Shown here in pieces: positions 44,224 to 53,426 of a stretch of DNA of 64,000 nt; the stretch's first letter is position 1, and the number at the start of each line of letters is the position of its first letter. The stretch lies in contig NZ_DATMGA010000011.1 of assembly GCF_035555955.1 (NCBI RefSeq), positions 116,378 through 180,377 of the forward strand, written 5' to 3'. Below the pieces are notes generated by a model, which saw nothing but the letters and a program-made list of their open reading frames with translations, did not search any database and had not been told where the DNA came from. Source of the DNA: Eoetvoesia sp035555955. Its GTDB lineage: Bacteria; Pseudomonadota; Gammaproteobacteria; Burkholderiales; Burkholderiaceae_B. The position numbers were made by a program, and so were the translations under genes.

Positions 44224-46097
44224 GGAGGACTCCCGCTGGGCGCGGCATTGCCGGCCGTGCCCGTATGCCCGAGCGGGCTTTCCGCCGAATCCGCGCCGTC
44301 GGTGCCGCTCCGGGCGCGGCGCGCGCCTTCCACGATGCCGATGAATGCTTGTTCCATGCTCATGGCTTCGTTCTGCTTTCCGCCCGCCTGCAGGCGCACT
44401 TCCTGGGGCGCGCCCATCGCCAGTATGCGGCCGGCGTCCTGGATGACCACGCGGTCGCAGTATTCCGCCTCTTCCATGAAGTGCGTGGTGACGATGATGG
44501 TCGTGCTTTGCTCGGCCAGGCTGGTGATGCGCCGCCAGAACTCGCGGCGCGCCAGCGGGTCGGCGCCGCTGGTGGGTTCATCCAGAAAAAGGATTTCAGG
44601 CTCGTGCAGCAGACCCACGGCCATGGCGAGCCGCTGCTTGAAGCCGCCGGGCAACTGGCCGGCGGGCGTCTGGCTGTGGCCGGACAGCTGGAATTGCTCC
44701 AGCGAGGCGAGGATGCGATCGCGCAGGCGCGCGCCGCGCATGCCGTAGGCGCCGCCGAAGAAAGCCAGGTTTTCGTTGACCGACAGATTGCCGTACAGCG
44801 CGAACTTCTGCGATACATAGCCGATTTTCAGGCGGGCCTGGGCGCCCGCCGTGCGCAGATCGTAGTCGGCCACCCGCACCGTGCCGCTGCTGGCCGCAAG
44901 CAGGCCGCACAGCATGCGGAAGGTGGTGGTCTTGCCTGCGCCGTTGGGGCCGAGCAGGCCGAAGATCTCGCCGCGCCGCACCGAGAAGGTGGTGTTGTCC
45001 ACAGCGATGAAATCACCGAACTTGCGCACCAGCTGCTTGACTTCGATGATGGGTCGGGCCGTTGGCCCGGAGTCGGGTAGGGCATAGGATCCCGGCGCGG
45101 GCGCCGAATCGGGATCGCGCATCGGTGCATCGGCGCGGCTGTCGGCAGCAAAGGCACGCAGGACGACCATGAAGCCGTCCTCCAGCGAAGGAGGCGCCGG
45201 CGAGTACGGGGCGCCCGCAAGCAGGGATGCCAGGCCCGGGTCGCCTTGCCGCAGGCAGTCCGCGGTCCGGATGAAGCGCACCTGGCCGCCGCGCGGCACG
45301 GCGTCCAGGGTGTCTGGGTCGTCGAGCAGGCGGGCTTGCAGGAGGCGGGCGGGCTGGCCCGGCAGGGGCGTGGCGACAAAGCACAGGCCGTCGGCCTTTT
45401 GCTGGATGCTCTCTGGCTCGCCCTGGACCAGGACGCGGCCTTCGTGCAGCACTACCACATGGGCGCAACGCGCCGCCTCGTCCATGTACGAGGTGCTGAC
45501 GAGTATGGCCAGTTGCTCCTGCCGCACCAATTGCTCCAGGATTTCCCACAGTTCCCGGCGCGACAGGGGATCCACGCCGACGGTCGGCTCGTCGAGCAGC
45601 AGCATGTCGGGCGAGCGCACCAGCGTGCAGGCCAGCCCGAGCTTCTGCTTCATGCCGCCCGAGAGCTTGCCGGCCAGCCGCCGCGTGAAGCGGCCCAGGT
45701 CGGTCATTTCCATGAGGCGCGCATAGCGCTGCGCGCGCTCGTTTTTTGGCACGCCATGCAGGTCGGCGTACAGATCCAGGTTTTCCTGCACGCTCAGGTC
45801 ATCGTACAGGCCGAAGCGCTGCGGCATATAGCTGATGCGGTCCTGTACCGCCTGGGGGCGTTCGCCTACGTCGATGCCCAGCACTTCCAGCTCCCCCTGG
45901 CTGGGCCGCATCAGGCCCGCCGCGAGGCGCATCAAGGTCGTCTTGCCGGCGCCGTCCGGCCCCACCAGGGCGGTCAGGGCACCCGCCCGCGCCTGCAGCG
46001 AGACGCCGTTCAGCGCGCAGAGGCTTTGCCGGGTTTCCTTGACCTCGAAGCGTTTGTACAGATTGCGCGCGCGCAGCGCGGGCGCCGGGGCGTTCAT
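44220..46097 (-). CDS. ABC exporter ATPase with two nucleotide-binding domains (YbhF-like)
   Basis: The 625-residue protein is two fused ATPases. Domain 1 has GPDGAGKTT, LSGGMKQKLGLA and LLLDEPTVGVDPLSR; domain 2 has GPNGAGKTT, LPGGFKQRLAMA and LFLDEPTSGADPLAR. Signature motifs end in MKQ/FKQ as is normal for YbhF. About 60 residues of linker are rich in Pro and Ala. It powers the two permeases and overlaps genes on both sides by four bases. Confidence 0.92.
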   Translation of the reverse strand: MNAPAPALRARNLYKRFEVKETRQSLCALNGVSLQARAGALTALVGPDGAGKTTLMRLAAGLMRPSQGELEVLGIDVGERPQAVQDRISYMPQRFGLYDDLSVQENLDLYADLHGVPKNERAQRYARLMEMTDLGRFTRRLAGKLSGGMKQKLGLACTLVRSPDMLLLDEPTVGVDPLSRRELWEILEQLVRQEQLAILVSTSYMDEAARCAHVVVLHEGRVLVQGEPESIQQKADGLCFVATPLPGQPARLLQARLLDDPDTLDAVPRGGQVRFIRTADCLRQGDPGLASLLAGAPYSPAPPSLEDGFMVVLRAFAADSRADAPMRDPDSAPAPGSYALPDSGPTARPIIEVKQLVRKFGDFIAVDNTTFSVRRGEIFGLLGPNGAGKTTTFRMLCGLLAASSGTVRVADYDLRTAGAQARLKIGYVSQKFALYGNLSVNENLAFFGGAYGMRGARLRDRILASLEQFQLSGHSQTPAGQLPGGFKQRLAMAVGLLHEPEILFLDEPTSGADPLARREFWRRITSLAEQSTTIIVTTHFMEEAEYCDRVVIQDAGRILAMGAPQEVRLQAGGKQNEAMSMEQAFIGIVEGARRARSGTDGADSAESPLGHTGTAGNAAPSGSPP

Positions 46098-47143
46098 CGA
46101 GGCTTCCCGCCCGAATCCGAAGCTGCGGTGTCCTGCGGGGCGGAATCCGCGCCGGACAGCCGGACTGTGGCCGGCATGCCCAGCCGCAGGCGGTTGTCGG
46201 GGTCGTCAACGTTGATGCGGACTTCATAGACCAGGCTGGTGCGCAGGTCTTCGGTCTGGACGGTCTTGGGCGTGAACTCGGCGACCGACGAGATATAGCC
46301 GACGCGGCCCTGCAGCGGACGATCCGGCTGGCTGTCGGTCGACACTTGCGCTTCCTGGCCGGGCTTGACCTGACCCAGACCGGTTTCGGAAACATAGGCG
46401 CGCACCCATTTAGGGCTGGTCAGCGCCAGGGCGTAGACGGGCCGTTGCGGCGAGGCCATGTCGCCCGGCTCCAGCAAGCGGCTGCGCACGACCGCATCGA
46501 CAGGCGCTTTGAGTTCGGAGTCGGCCATTTGCTGCTGCACCAGGGCCAGGTCGGCGCGCGCGGCCTCCAATTGGGCCCGGGCCTGTGCAATGTCTTCCCG
46601 GCGCGGCCCCGCGATGGCCAGCTCTAAGGCCTTGTCGGCGCTGTCCTGGCGGGCCAGCGCCACGGCCTGGTCCGCTTTGGCGGCGTCCAGCTGCTCGCGG
46701 CTTATGCCCCGGCCGTTCGTATCGGCGCTGGCATTGCGCAGCCGCTGATATTGTTCCTTGGCCCGGACGGCCTGGGCTTTGGCGGCGGCCGCCGCCGACC
46801 TGGCCTGAGCGATTTCCTCGGGGCGGGTGCCGGCTTCCAGGCGCTTCAGGGCTTGTTCCTGCGCATTGGCCTGGGCCCGGGCCCGGCGCAGGCGCAGCTT
46901 CAGCGTGGTGGTGTCGAGCACCGCCAGCACCTGTCCCTGCCTGACCTGTTCGCCTTCGGTCGCCAGCACCTGGGCGATGCGCTCGCTGGAGTTGAAGGCC
47001 AGCGATATCTGTCGCATGTCTACGTTGCCGTACAGCACGAGGCCGTTGGGCGCCGGGTTTTGGCCGAACCGCCACCAGGCGAATGCGGCGATGGCGATGA
47101 CGGCGGCAATGGCAAGGGCGATGGCCGGCTTGGCTTTGTTCAT
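46094..47143 (-). CDS. HlyD-type membrane fusion protein (YbhG-like)
   Basis: The 349-residue protein has one N-terminal helix (ALAIAAVIAIAAFAWWRFG), a barrel-sandwich domain, a long alpha-helical hairpin (about 75-190, rich in Ala, Arg and Gln) and a beta-barrel domain with VDAVVRSRLLEPGDMASPQ. It bridges inner membrane pump and outer-membrane channel. It leads the operon, so the promoter is upstream of 47143 near the palindrome at 47249. Confidence 0.92.
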   Translation of the reverse strand: MNKAKPAIALAIAAVIAIAAFAWWRFGQNPAPNGLVLYGNVDMRQISLAFNSSERIAQVLATEGEQVRQGQVLAVLDTTTLKLRLRRARAQANAQEQALKRLEAGTRPEEIAQARSAAAAAKAQAVRAKEQYQRLRNASADTNGRGISREQLDAAKADQAVALARQDSADKALELAIAGPRREDIAQARAQLEAARADLALVQQQMADSELKAPVDAVVRSRLLEPGDMASPQRPVYALALTSPKWVRAYVSETGLGQVKPGQEAQVSTDSQPDRPLQGRVGYISSVAEFTPKTVQTEDLRTSLVYEVRINVDDPDNRLRLGMPATVRLSGADSAPQDTAASDSGGKPR

Positions 47144-47248
47144 GAACGGGCCTTGTGTCGGGGTGATCAGGCAAGCATGAAAAGTGTAGTCCGAAGTGTA
47201 ATCCTGTATTGATAATCGGGATTCGCTTTGCTAGGATGATGTAAAAAT

Positions 47249-47259
47249 GACCGACGGTC
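47249..47259. promoter_or_regulatory. candidate operator GACCGACGGTC
   Basis: A perfect 11-base palindrome (five-base arms, one centre base) lies in AT-richer DNA between the divergent efflux operon and the MBL/ABC operon. Sites of this kind are common for TetR regulators of ABC and RND pumps. No regulator gene is beside it. Confidence 0.4.
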
Positions 47260-47361
47260 GTTAAATTGGCCGTCAAGAGAAAAGCGGTGCGCCGCCGGCT
47301 GGTTCGCGTCGAATCAACCAAGCTGCGCATCAGGCAAACCGGAGGGGGAGAGGCAATAGTC

Positions 47362-48291
47362 ATGTCCGAGCAGAACGCAGTCTCCAATCCCGCGCCCATC
47401 ATCGATATGGCGGGCCTGCACGAAATCGCGAATGGCGTCTGGATCATTCCCGACCAGCACCGAATACCGCTGGTGCCGAACCTGGGCATCATTGAAGGCG
47501 AACGCTCGGTGCTGGTCGTCGATACCGGCATGGGGCGCGAAAACGCCCGCAAGGTGCTGGACAAGGCCCGCGAAATCGCCAAAGGCCGGCCGCTGTTCCT
47601 CACGCTTACCCATTTCCATCCCGAGCATGGCTTCGGCCACCAGGTATTCGCCGGAGAGGCCACCATCCTTTACAACCGCAGGCAGCGCGACGAGCTGCGG
47701 GCCAAGGGCCCGGGCTATCTCGACATGTTCCGGGGGTTCGGCGAGCATGTGGCAAAGTGCCTGGTCGACGTCCAGTTCGTCGATCCCGATCTTGTGTACG
47801 ACGGCAGGCTCACCATGGAACTCGGGGGGCGGGCCGTCGAACTCATCGAAATGGGACCCGCCCACTCCATGGGCGACCAGGTCGTCTGGCTGCCCGAGGA
47901 AAAGGTGGTGTTCGTCGGGGACCTGGTCGAAACAGGCGTGTTCCCCATCGTGCCGTTTTTTCCGCCGGACGATGCGGATGTGAACGGCAACAAGTGGATA
48001 CGGGTGCTGAGGCGCATCGCCGCCCTCGGGCCTAAAACGGTTGTCACCGGGCATGGCGATATCGGCGGGATCGAACTGATTCAAATCGCCGAGCGATACC
48101 TTGCCGACATGGGCCGGCAGGTTGGCGCGCTCAAGGATTCGGGGGTTGCCGAGGACGATGTCGTGGCCAGGCTGGAGCCCGTCATCCGCGGCAGGCATCC
48201 CGATTGGCGGGAACCCAATTGGGTCGAGTCCGGCATTCGATGTTTTTATGCCACCGGCTACGACGCGGACGCCGTGGAGACGGCGCCATGA
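47362..48291 (+). CDS. metallo-beta-lactamase-fold hydrolase
   Basis: The 309-residue protein begins at an ATG after GGAGGGGGAG. The MBL fold is clear: VLVVDTGMG, the metal motif THFHPEHGFGH (H84, H86, E88, H89), MGPAHSMGD, VVFVGDLVETG and TGHGD. The usual HxHxDH Asp is Glu here, which may change metal use. There is no signal peptide, so it acts in the cytoplasm, perhaps on a lactone or thioester. It overlaps the ABC ATPase gene by four bases, so it probably processes what the importer brings in. Confidence 0.87.
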   Translation: MSEQNAVSNPAPIIDMAGLHEIANGVWIIPDQHRIPLVPNLGIIEGERSVLVVDTGMGRENARKVLDKAREIAKGRPLFLTLTHFHPEHGFGHQVFAGEATILYNRRQRDELRAKGPGYLDMFRGFGEHVAKCLVDVQFVDPDLVYDGRLTMELGGRAVELIEMGPAHSMGDQVVWLPEEKVVFVGDLVETGVFPIVPFFPPDDADVNGNKWIRVLRRIAALGPKTVVTGHGDIGGIELIQIAERYLADMGRQVGALKDSGVAEDDVVARLEPVIRGRHPDWREPNWVESGIRCFYATGYDADAVETAP

Positions 48292-49790
48292 GCTTGTTCG
48301 AGCTGCGCGGGGTGCACCGGAGTTTCGGCGGCATCCAGGCGCTGCGCGGCGCGTCGCTCAAGATCGCGGGACCGGGCAGCGTGCATGCGCTGCTCGGATC
48401 CAACGGCTGCGGCAAGTCCACCTTGCTGCGCATTGCAACGGGGCAGCTCAAGCCGGACGCGGGCGAGATCTACCTGGACGGCAGGCAGGTAAGCTTTGCA
48501 GAGCCGCGCGATGCGCTGCGCCACGGCATTTCGACCGTGACGCAGGAAACCACCCTGGCGCCTGCCCTGACGGTGGCGGAGAACATCCTGATGGGCAGGC
48601 TGCCCCGCGGCAGGTTCGGGGCCATCGACTGGCCGCAAGTCTTTCGCGCTGCGCGTGAAGTCCTGGATTCGCTCGAGCTTGACCTGCCCGAGGACGCGCC
48701 CGTGGGAACCCTGCGCCCCGACCAGCAGCAAATGGTGGAGATCGCCAGGGCTTTTTCGATGAGGGCGCGCATCCTGGTTCTGGACGAAGCCACGAGCGCG
48801 CTGTCCAGCGACGAAGTCCAGGCCGTATTCCGCACAGTAAAGGGCGCCAGCAAACGCGGCACCATGGCAACGATATTGGTGTCGCACCGGATGGATGAAA
48901 TCTACGACCTGGCGGACGAAGTCACGGTGTTGCGGGACGGACAAACCATTTCGACCCGATGCGTGAAGGATACCGGGCGCGACACCCTGATCTCGGATAT
49001 GGTGGGCGACGCCGTTACGCCGACGAGCGCCGTCCGCGCGCCGTCCCGCCTGCCTGCAAGCCGCCCACGCCTGCAGGTTCGCGATGTGTTCACCGCCGGA
49101 TACGTCGAGAGCGCCACCTTGTCGGTGGCGCCCGGCGAAATCGTCGGCATCACCGGGTTGACACGCTCGGGGGCCAACGAACTGCTCGAGGCGATCTACG
49201 GAGCGCGCCTGATCGAGCGCGGCGACATCTCCCTCGACGGGCGGAACCTCACCAATGCCGGTATCAACACAGCCATCCGGGCCGGCATCGGGTTCGTTCC
49301 GGCCGACAGGAAATGGCAGGGCGTGCTGCTGAACATGAGCGTCAGGCACAATCTGCTGATTCCCGGCACGTCAGAGCGCTTCCGGCTTAGCCGGCCCGAC
49401 CGCTCGGAGCTTGAACAGGTGAATCGCGTGGCCGAGTCGGTATCCATACGCATGGAAGGCGCCGACAGTCCCGTGTCGGCCTTGTCCGGCGGCAACCAGC
49501 AGAAAGTCGTGATTGGAAAATGGCTGGCCAAGCCGCTGAAGCTGTTGCTGCTGGCGGAACCGTCGCGCGGCGTCGACGTCAAGGCCAAGGCTCAGATTCA
49601 CGATCTGCTGCGCCAGATCGCCTCCGGCGGAACCGCCGTGCTGTTCGCGTCGACCGAGCTCGACGAGGTGGTTCAGCTTGCCGACCGGATCCTGGTGATG
49701 TTCCAGGGGAGGATAGTCGGCGACCTTCCGGCCCGGGAAGCAAGCGAATACACGATCACGTCGATGATGTCGGGAGTGCCCGATGCCTGA
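48288..49790 (+). CDS. ribose-type ABC importer ATPase with altered motifs
   Basis: The 500-residue protein is an RbsA-like double ATPase. Domain 1 has an intact Walker A (GSNGCGKST, 37-45) and Walker B (LVLDEATSAL), but its signature is LRPDQQQ instead of LSGGQ-like. Domain 2 has an intact signature (LSGGNQQKVVIG) but a degenerate P-loop (TRSGANELL) and a Walker B of LLLLAEPSRG, with Ala423 for the usual Asp. One composite site may thus work and the other not. It is flanked by MBL and permease genes with overlaps. Confidence 0.88.
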   Translation: MSLFELRGVHRSFGGIQALRGASLKIAGPGSVHALLGSNGCGKSTLLRIATGQLKPDAGEIYLDGRQVSFAEPRDALRHGISTVTQETTLAPALTVAENILMGRLPRGRFGAIDWPQVFRAAREVLDSLELDLPEDAPVGTLRPDQQQMVEIARAFSMRARILVLDEATSALSSDEVQAVFRTVKGASKRGTMATILVSHRMDEIYDLADEVTVLRDGQTISTRCVKDTGRDTLISDMVGDAVTPTSAVRAPSRLPASRPRLQVRDVFTAGYVESATLSVAPGEIVGITGLTRSGANELLEAIYGARLIERGDISLDGRNLTNAGINTAIRAGIGFVPADRKWQGVLLNMSVRHNLLIPGTSERFRLSRPDRSELEQVNRVAESVSIRMEGADSPVSALSGGNQQKVVIGKWLAKPLKLLLLAEPSRGVDVKAKAQIHDLLRQIASGGTAVLFASTELDEVVQLADRILVMFQGRIVGDLPAREASEYTITSMMSGVPDA

Positions 49791-50802
49791 GACCAAAGCG
49801 CATGGCGCAGCAAAGCAGGGCAATGTGCGAAAGTTCATCCGCGGCACCGAGCGGTATGCGGCGGTGGTCATCATCGATATCGTGCTCGTCATCGTTTTCT
49901 CTACGGCATTGCCCGGTTTCCTTTCCGTTGCCAACATCAGCAATCTGCTTACCGGCAGCGCCGTGCTTTGGGTGGTGTCGCTGGGCATGACCTTCGTCGT
50001 CGTTTCCGCGGGCATCGACCTGGCGGTGGCCGCGCAAATGGGTCTTTCCGGCTATCTGCTGGCGACCCTGCTTCTGGCGGGGACGAGCAGCTGGCTGGCG
50101 ATTTCCATCGTGCTGGTGTTTTCCGCGGCATGCGGCGCCCTGGTGAACGGCGTGCTGATCGGCAAGGCGGGACTGAATTTCTTCGTCGTCACGCTGGGTT
50201 CCATGACCGCTTTCACGGGTGTTGTGAACATATGGTCCGACACGCGCACGCTGGCCGTCGACGACTCGGTGATCCTGGCCATCGGCTACGGAACATTCCT
50301 GGGCGTTCCCATTGCCATCTGGATCATGCTTGCCGCGCTGGCCATCGCCGTCTACATACAGCGATGGACCTATTTTGGCCGCGACGTCTTTGCGACGGGC
50401 GGCAGTATCGAGGCTGCCAGGCTTTCGGGCATCCGGACCTCCCGCATCCTGATAGGCGTCTATACGCTGAGCGCTGTGTGCGCGGGCATTGCGGCGCTCA
50501 TCCAGGTGGGTCAGTTGGGTGCGGCCAGCCCCTTGATTACCCTGGCGCTGCCGCTGCAGGCCGCGGCGGCGGTGCTGCTTGGCGGAACGGCGTTTTCGGG
50601 CGGCGTTGGCGGCGTCGTCGGCACCGCCGCGGGCGTGCTGTTCATCGGGATACTCCAGAACGGCCTCGGGCTGGCGGGGATTTCCAGCTATTGGCAGCAG
50701 GTCGTCACCGGCATCATCCTCGTCCTGGCGGTCGGCCTGGACCCTTTACGCAAATTACTGGGAGACCTGCGGCGCCGGCGGCGCCTTGTGCGCCAGTCCT
50801 GA
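49783..50802 (+). CDS. ribose-type ABC importer permease
   Basis: The 339-residue membrane protein has the RbsC pattern: GMTFVVVSAGIDLAVAAQMG, ATGGSIEAARLSGIRTSR coupling loop and AAAVLLGGTAFSGGVGGVVG. Its start overlaps the ATPase stop by eight bases. It forms the channel of the second ribose-type importer. Confidence 0.9.
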   Translation: MPETKAHGAAKQGNVRKFIRGTERYAAVVIIDIVLVIVFSTALPGFLSVANISNLLTGSAVLWVVSLGMTFVVVSAGIDLAVAAQMGLSGYLLATLLLAGTSSWLAISIVLVFSAACGALVNGVLIGKAGLNFFVVTLGSMTAFTGVVNIWSDTRTLAVDDSVILAIGYGTFLGVPIAIWIMLAALAIAVYIQRWTYFGRDVFATGGSIEAARLSGIRTSRILIGVYTLSAVCAGIAALIQVGQLGAASPLITLALPLQAAAAVLLGGTAFSGGVGGVVGTAAGVLFIGILQNGLGLAGISSYWQQVVTGIILVLAVGLDPLRKLLGDLRRRRRLVRQS

Positions 50803-50882
50803 CGGCGGCAATCGTGGGTCGTCCTTGCTTCGGGTTGTTGAACCATTTCTTGAACGGCAGCAAAACGACAGGAGGTGTTCCT

Positions 50883-51989
50883 ATGTCCCAAGTTTCCAGG
50901 CGGAACATGAAATTCCGCAAGGTGTACACTGCATTGGCTCTCGGCGCCGCTTCAACGCTTGCGCTGGGTATTCCCGGCGCTGCGTTTTCAGCGCCTACGG
51001 CCGCTCCGGGCGGGCCGTCGGTTGCGCTGTCCGAATACAAGGGGGTCGAGGCCGCGCTCCCTACCCATTATGCAGAGCCCAAGCCCGGGGCGGTAAAGTC
51101 CTTCACCATCGGCTTCATGAATCCTTCGGGCGGCAACCAGAACCTGCAGGCGGTGCAGGATGCGGCGCAGGCCGAGACGAAGCGCCTGGGCGGGCGCTTC
51201 ATCGCGAAGAACGACAATGTCGACATCAATACGCAGCTCAATAATTTCAAGCAGTTGCTCGTCCAGGGGGCCGATGCCATCCTGCTTTACCCGCTCGACC
51301 CCAAGGCGCTGGGCCCCGCCATCAAGCAGGCCAAGGAGAAGGGCGTCGTGGTCATTGGCTACGACGTGACCAACCAGGCCAGCGATGCTTTGCCCGAGGG
51401 CTATGTCAGCCAGGTGATGCAGGGGCGCGATTGGCAGGCGTGGTCCATGGCCAAGGCGATGGCCAGTGCGAAACCCGGCGGGCAGATCGGCCTGATCGGC
51501 TTTGCCGTGCCGGTTCCCGGAATCGAATACCTCGTGCAGCGGGTGAAATACTGGTCGGAGCAGATGGGCCTGAAGGTTGTAGGCCGGCAGGATAACCGGG
51601 AGGACTCGGCGGCGGGCGGCAAGGTGGCCGCGACGGCGCTGCTGGGCGCCAATCCGCAGCTGGCCGGCATCATTGCCTACAACGATCCGTCCGCGGCCGG
51701 GGCGGCCGCGGCGGCAAGAATCGCCGGACGCCATATTTCAATCGTGGGGATGAACGGCGACGATTTCGGGGTTCAGGGCGTCAAGAAAGGAACGATTACC
51801 GCCACCTTCCAGAACGACGCGGTCGGACAGGGCGTTCAAGGCGTGATCGGCGCCTACGATGTGCTGGCGGGCATCAAGGTGCCGAAAGCCATTGTCCGTC
51901 CGCCAAGCGCGGCCATCACCGCCTCGACAGTCAAGGGCGTGAAGTCATGGAGCCAGCAATTGGCGGAACTGGAGCGCAGCGGCGATTGA
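50883..51989 (+). CDS. periplasmic sugar-type binding protein
   Basis: The 368-residue protein has a strong CAGGAGG ribosome site, a signal peptide (VYTALALGAASTLALGI, cleavage near AFSA) and a type I binding fold: FTIGFMNPSGGNQNLQAVQD, LLVQGADAILLYPLDPKALG, GIIAYNDPSAAG. It is the ligand-binding part of the importer encoded upstream. The order ATPase, permease, binding protein is the reverse of the cluster at 32 kb. Confidence 0.9.
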   Translation: MSQVSRRNMKFRKVYTALALGAASTLALGIPGAAFSAPTAAPGGPSVALSEYKGVEAALPTHYAEPKPGAVKSFTIGFMNPSGGNQNLQAVQDAAQAETKRLGGRFIAKNDNVDINTQLNNFKQLLVQGADAILLYPLDPKALGPAIKQAKEKGVVVIGYDVTNQASDALPEGYVSQVMQGRDWQAWSMAKAMASAKPGGQIGLIGFAVPVPGIEYLVQRVKYWSEQMGLKVVGRQDNREDSAAGGKVAATALLGANPQLAGIIAYNDPSAAGAAAAARIAGRHISIVGMNGDDFGVQGVKKGTITATFQNDAVGQGVQGVIGAYDVLAGIKVPKAIVRPPSAAITASTVKGVKSWSQQLAELERSGD

Positions 51990-52079
51990 CGAGGAGCCCG
52001 GGAGGGCTGCCGCCTGTTCTCCCGGGGTATTGTTTGGCGCATTCAGGCGCCGAGGTCATGCATGCGGATCAACCAGGCT

Positions 52080-52688
52080 CTAGCGCAGATCCATGGGCGG
52101 CAGGTCGTTCAGGCCGTTCAGGAACAGATGAACGATAAGCGTAGCCAACTCCGCCGGTTTGATGGAGCCCGAAGGCTCGTACCATACGTGGATCCAGTTG
52201 GTCATGCCGAAGTAAAGCATGGCCACGGCCGTGATCTTCTTACGCGTGATTTCGATGTCGGGCCGCAATGCCTGGATAAGGGCCGCCATGCGGCTGACGA
52301 TACGATGCTGCATGGCGGCCACCGAGCGCATGGCGGGCTTGTTCAGGTGCCGGGTCTGGTTCAGCAGGACCGTGATTTCGTCGGGCGTGCTGATGTATTC
52401 GCTGATAAGCGTGGCCGTCATGGCGTGGAATTTTTCCTTGGGCGTGCCGGCGGCGGTGGCGGCCTCGACCTTTATCGCCAGATCTTCGATTCTCGATTCG
52501 ATAAGTCCCTGCAGGATGGCATGCTTGGAGCGGTGGTAATGATATAGCGAGGACTTCTTGATGCCGCATTGTTCGGCGATGTCCTCGAGCAGGGTTTCGC
52601 TATAGCCCTGCCGGGCGAAGAGCACGGCGGCGGCATGCAGGATGTCTTTCTTGCGGTCTTCGTAGTCGGCGGCTTGAGGACGGGCCAT
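52080..52688 (-). CDS. TetR family transcriptional regulator
   Basis: The 202-residue protein has a TetR DNA-binding domain (RKKDILHAAAVLFARQGYSE, LEDIAEQCGIKKSSLYHYHR) and a helical C-terminal domain. It lies four bases after a GST gene and is last in a nine-gene minus-strand run that includes the NicX-like dioxygenase. It may control the run through the palindrome at 61562-61587. Similar regulators control CoA-ligase and ring-cleavage genes. Confidence 0.9.
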   Translation of the reverse strand: MARPQAADYEDRKKDILHAAAVLFARQGYSETLLEDIAEQCGIKKSSLYHYHRSKHAILQGLIESRIEDLAIKVEAATAAGTPKEKFHAMTATLISEYISTPDEITVLLNQTRHLNKPAMRSVAAMQHRIVSRMAALIQALRPDIEITRKKITAVAMLYFGMTNWIHVWYEPSGSIKPAELATLIVHLFLNGLNDLPPMDLR

Positions 52689-52692
52689 AGGG

Positions 52693-53376
52693 TCAATTGC
52701 CTTGCGCGGTGGTTTGTTGTTCTTTGAGGGCGCGGCCGGCGGCCCGCCGGTCGGCTTCGATGCGCTGCGTGCTGGGACGCTGCGCGGCGCGATCCATATA
52801 CCCGGACAGCGCGGGCAGATGCCTGTCGAGAAAGTCTTTTTCGCCCACGATGTTCAGCGTGCGGCGGATGGCGGAAAGGTGCACCCAGGCGGCGGCGTCG
52901 GCATGGGTGTAGTGTTCGCCGCAAAGCCAGTGCTCCAGGTCGGCGCGCCGGCCCAATGTGCGCAGCCCCTTCTCCAGGTTTTCCAGGGCGGCGGCCAGCA
53001 CGTCCTGGTTCAGCTGTGCGCCCCAGAACGCGGCCGGATAGACCGGGCGCGCCGCGGCGTCCAGATAAAGCTCGATGTACTGGATCAGTTCGCGGCAACG
53101 GGCGCGCTCGATGGGGTTGCCGGGGAATAGCGAGACACTGGCTTGAGGGCGGATGTCCTCGAGGTATTCGATGATGGCCTGCGATTCGTAGAGCTTGCCT
53201 TCGGCAGTGTGCAGAAAGGGAATCTTGCCGCTTGGGCTGCCCGACTCCGGCCAGTGGCCGGCCCCCGGCATGAAGGGAACTTCTTCGAAGGGCAGATCCA
53301 GTTCGATCAGGGCGATCTTGATTTTGTTGTAGTAGGTGCTGATGGGCGAGCCGAAAATGCGAAGCCTGGAAGACAT
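52693..53376 (-). CDS. glutathione S-transferase
   Basis: The 227-residue protein has an N-terminal thioredoxin-fold domain (LRIFGSPISTYYNKIKIALI, GKIPFLHTAEGKLYESQAII, with the Ser-Asn region and ES pair that bind glutathione) and a helical C-terminal domain. Starts 53376 and an earlier in-frame ATG at 53454 are possible; the later one matches family length. In the operon it could conjugate or isomerise an intermediate, as maleylacetoacetate or maleylpyruvate isomerases do. Confidence 0.9.
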   Translation of the reverse strand: MSSRLRIFGSPISTYYNKIKIALIELDLPFEEVPFMPGAGHWPESGSPSGKIPFLHTAEGKLYESQAIIEYLEDIRPQASVSLFPGNPIERARCRELIQYIELYLDAAARPVYPAAFWGAQLNQDVLAAALENLEKGLRTLGRRADLEHWLCGEHYTHADAAAWVHLSAIRRTLNIVGEKDFLDRHLPALSGYMDRAAQRPSTQRIEADRRAAGRALKEQQTTAQGN

Positions 53377-53426
53377 GGTGGGATCTCGAAAAGAAAAGAG
53401 CCGCCGCGGCGGCCCCGGTACCCGTA

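Noticed and set aside
41969..44248. A single long open frame that would fuse both ABC-2 permeases.
   Set aside because: The upstream half is out-of-frame sequence of the first permease. The second permease has its own start at 43093 with a four-base overlap.
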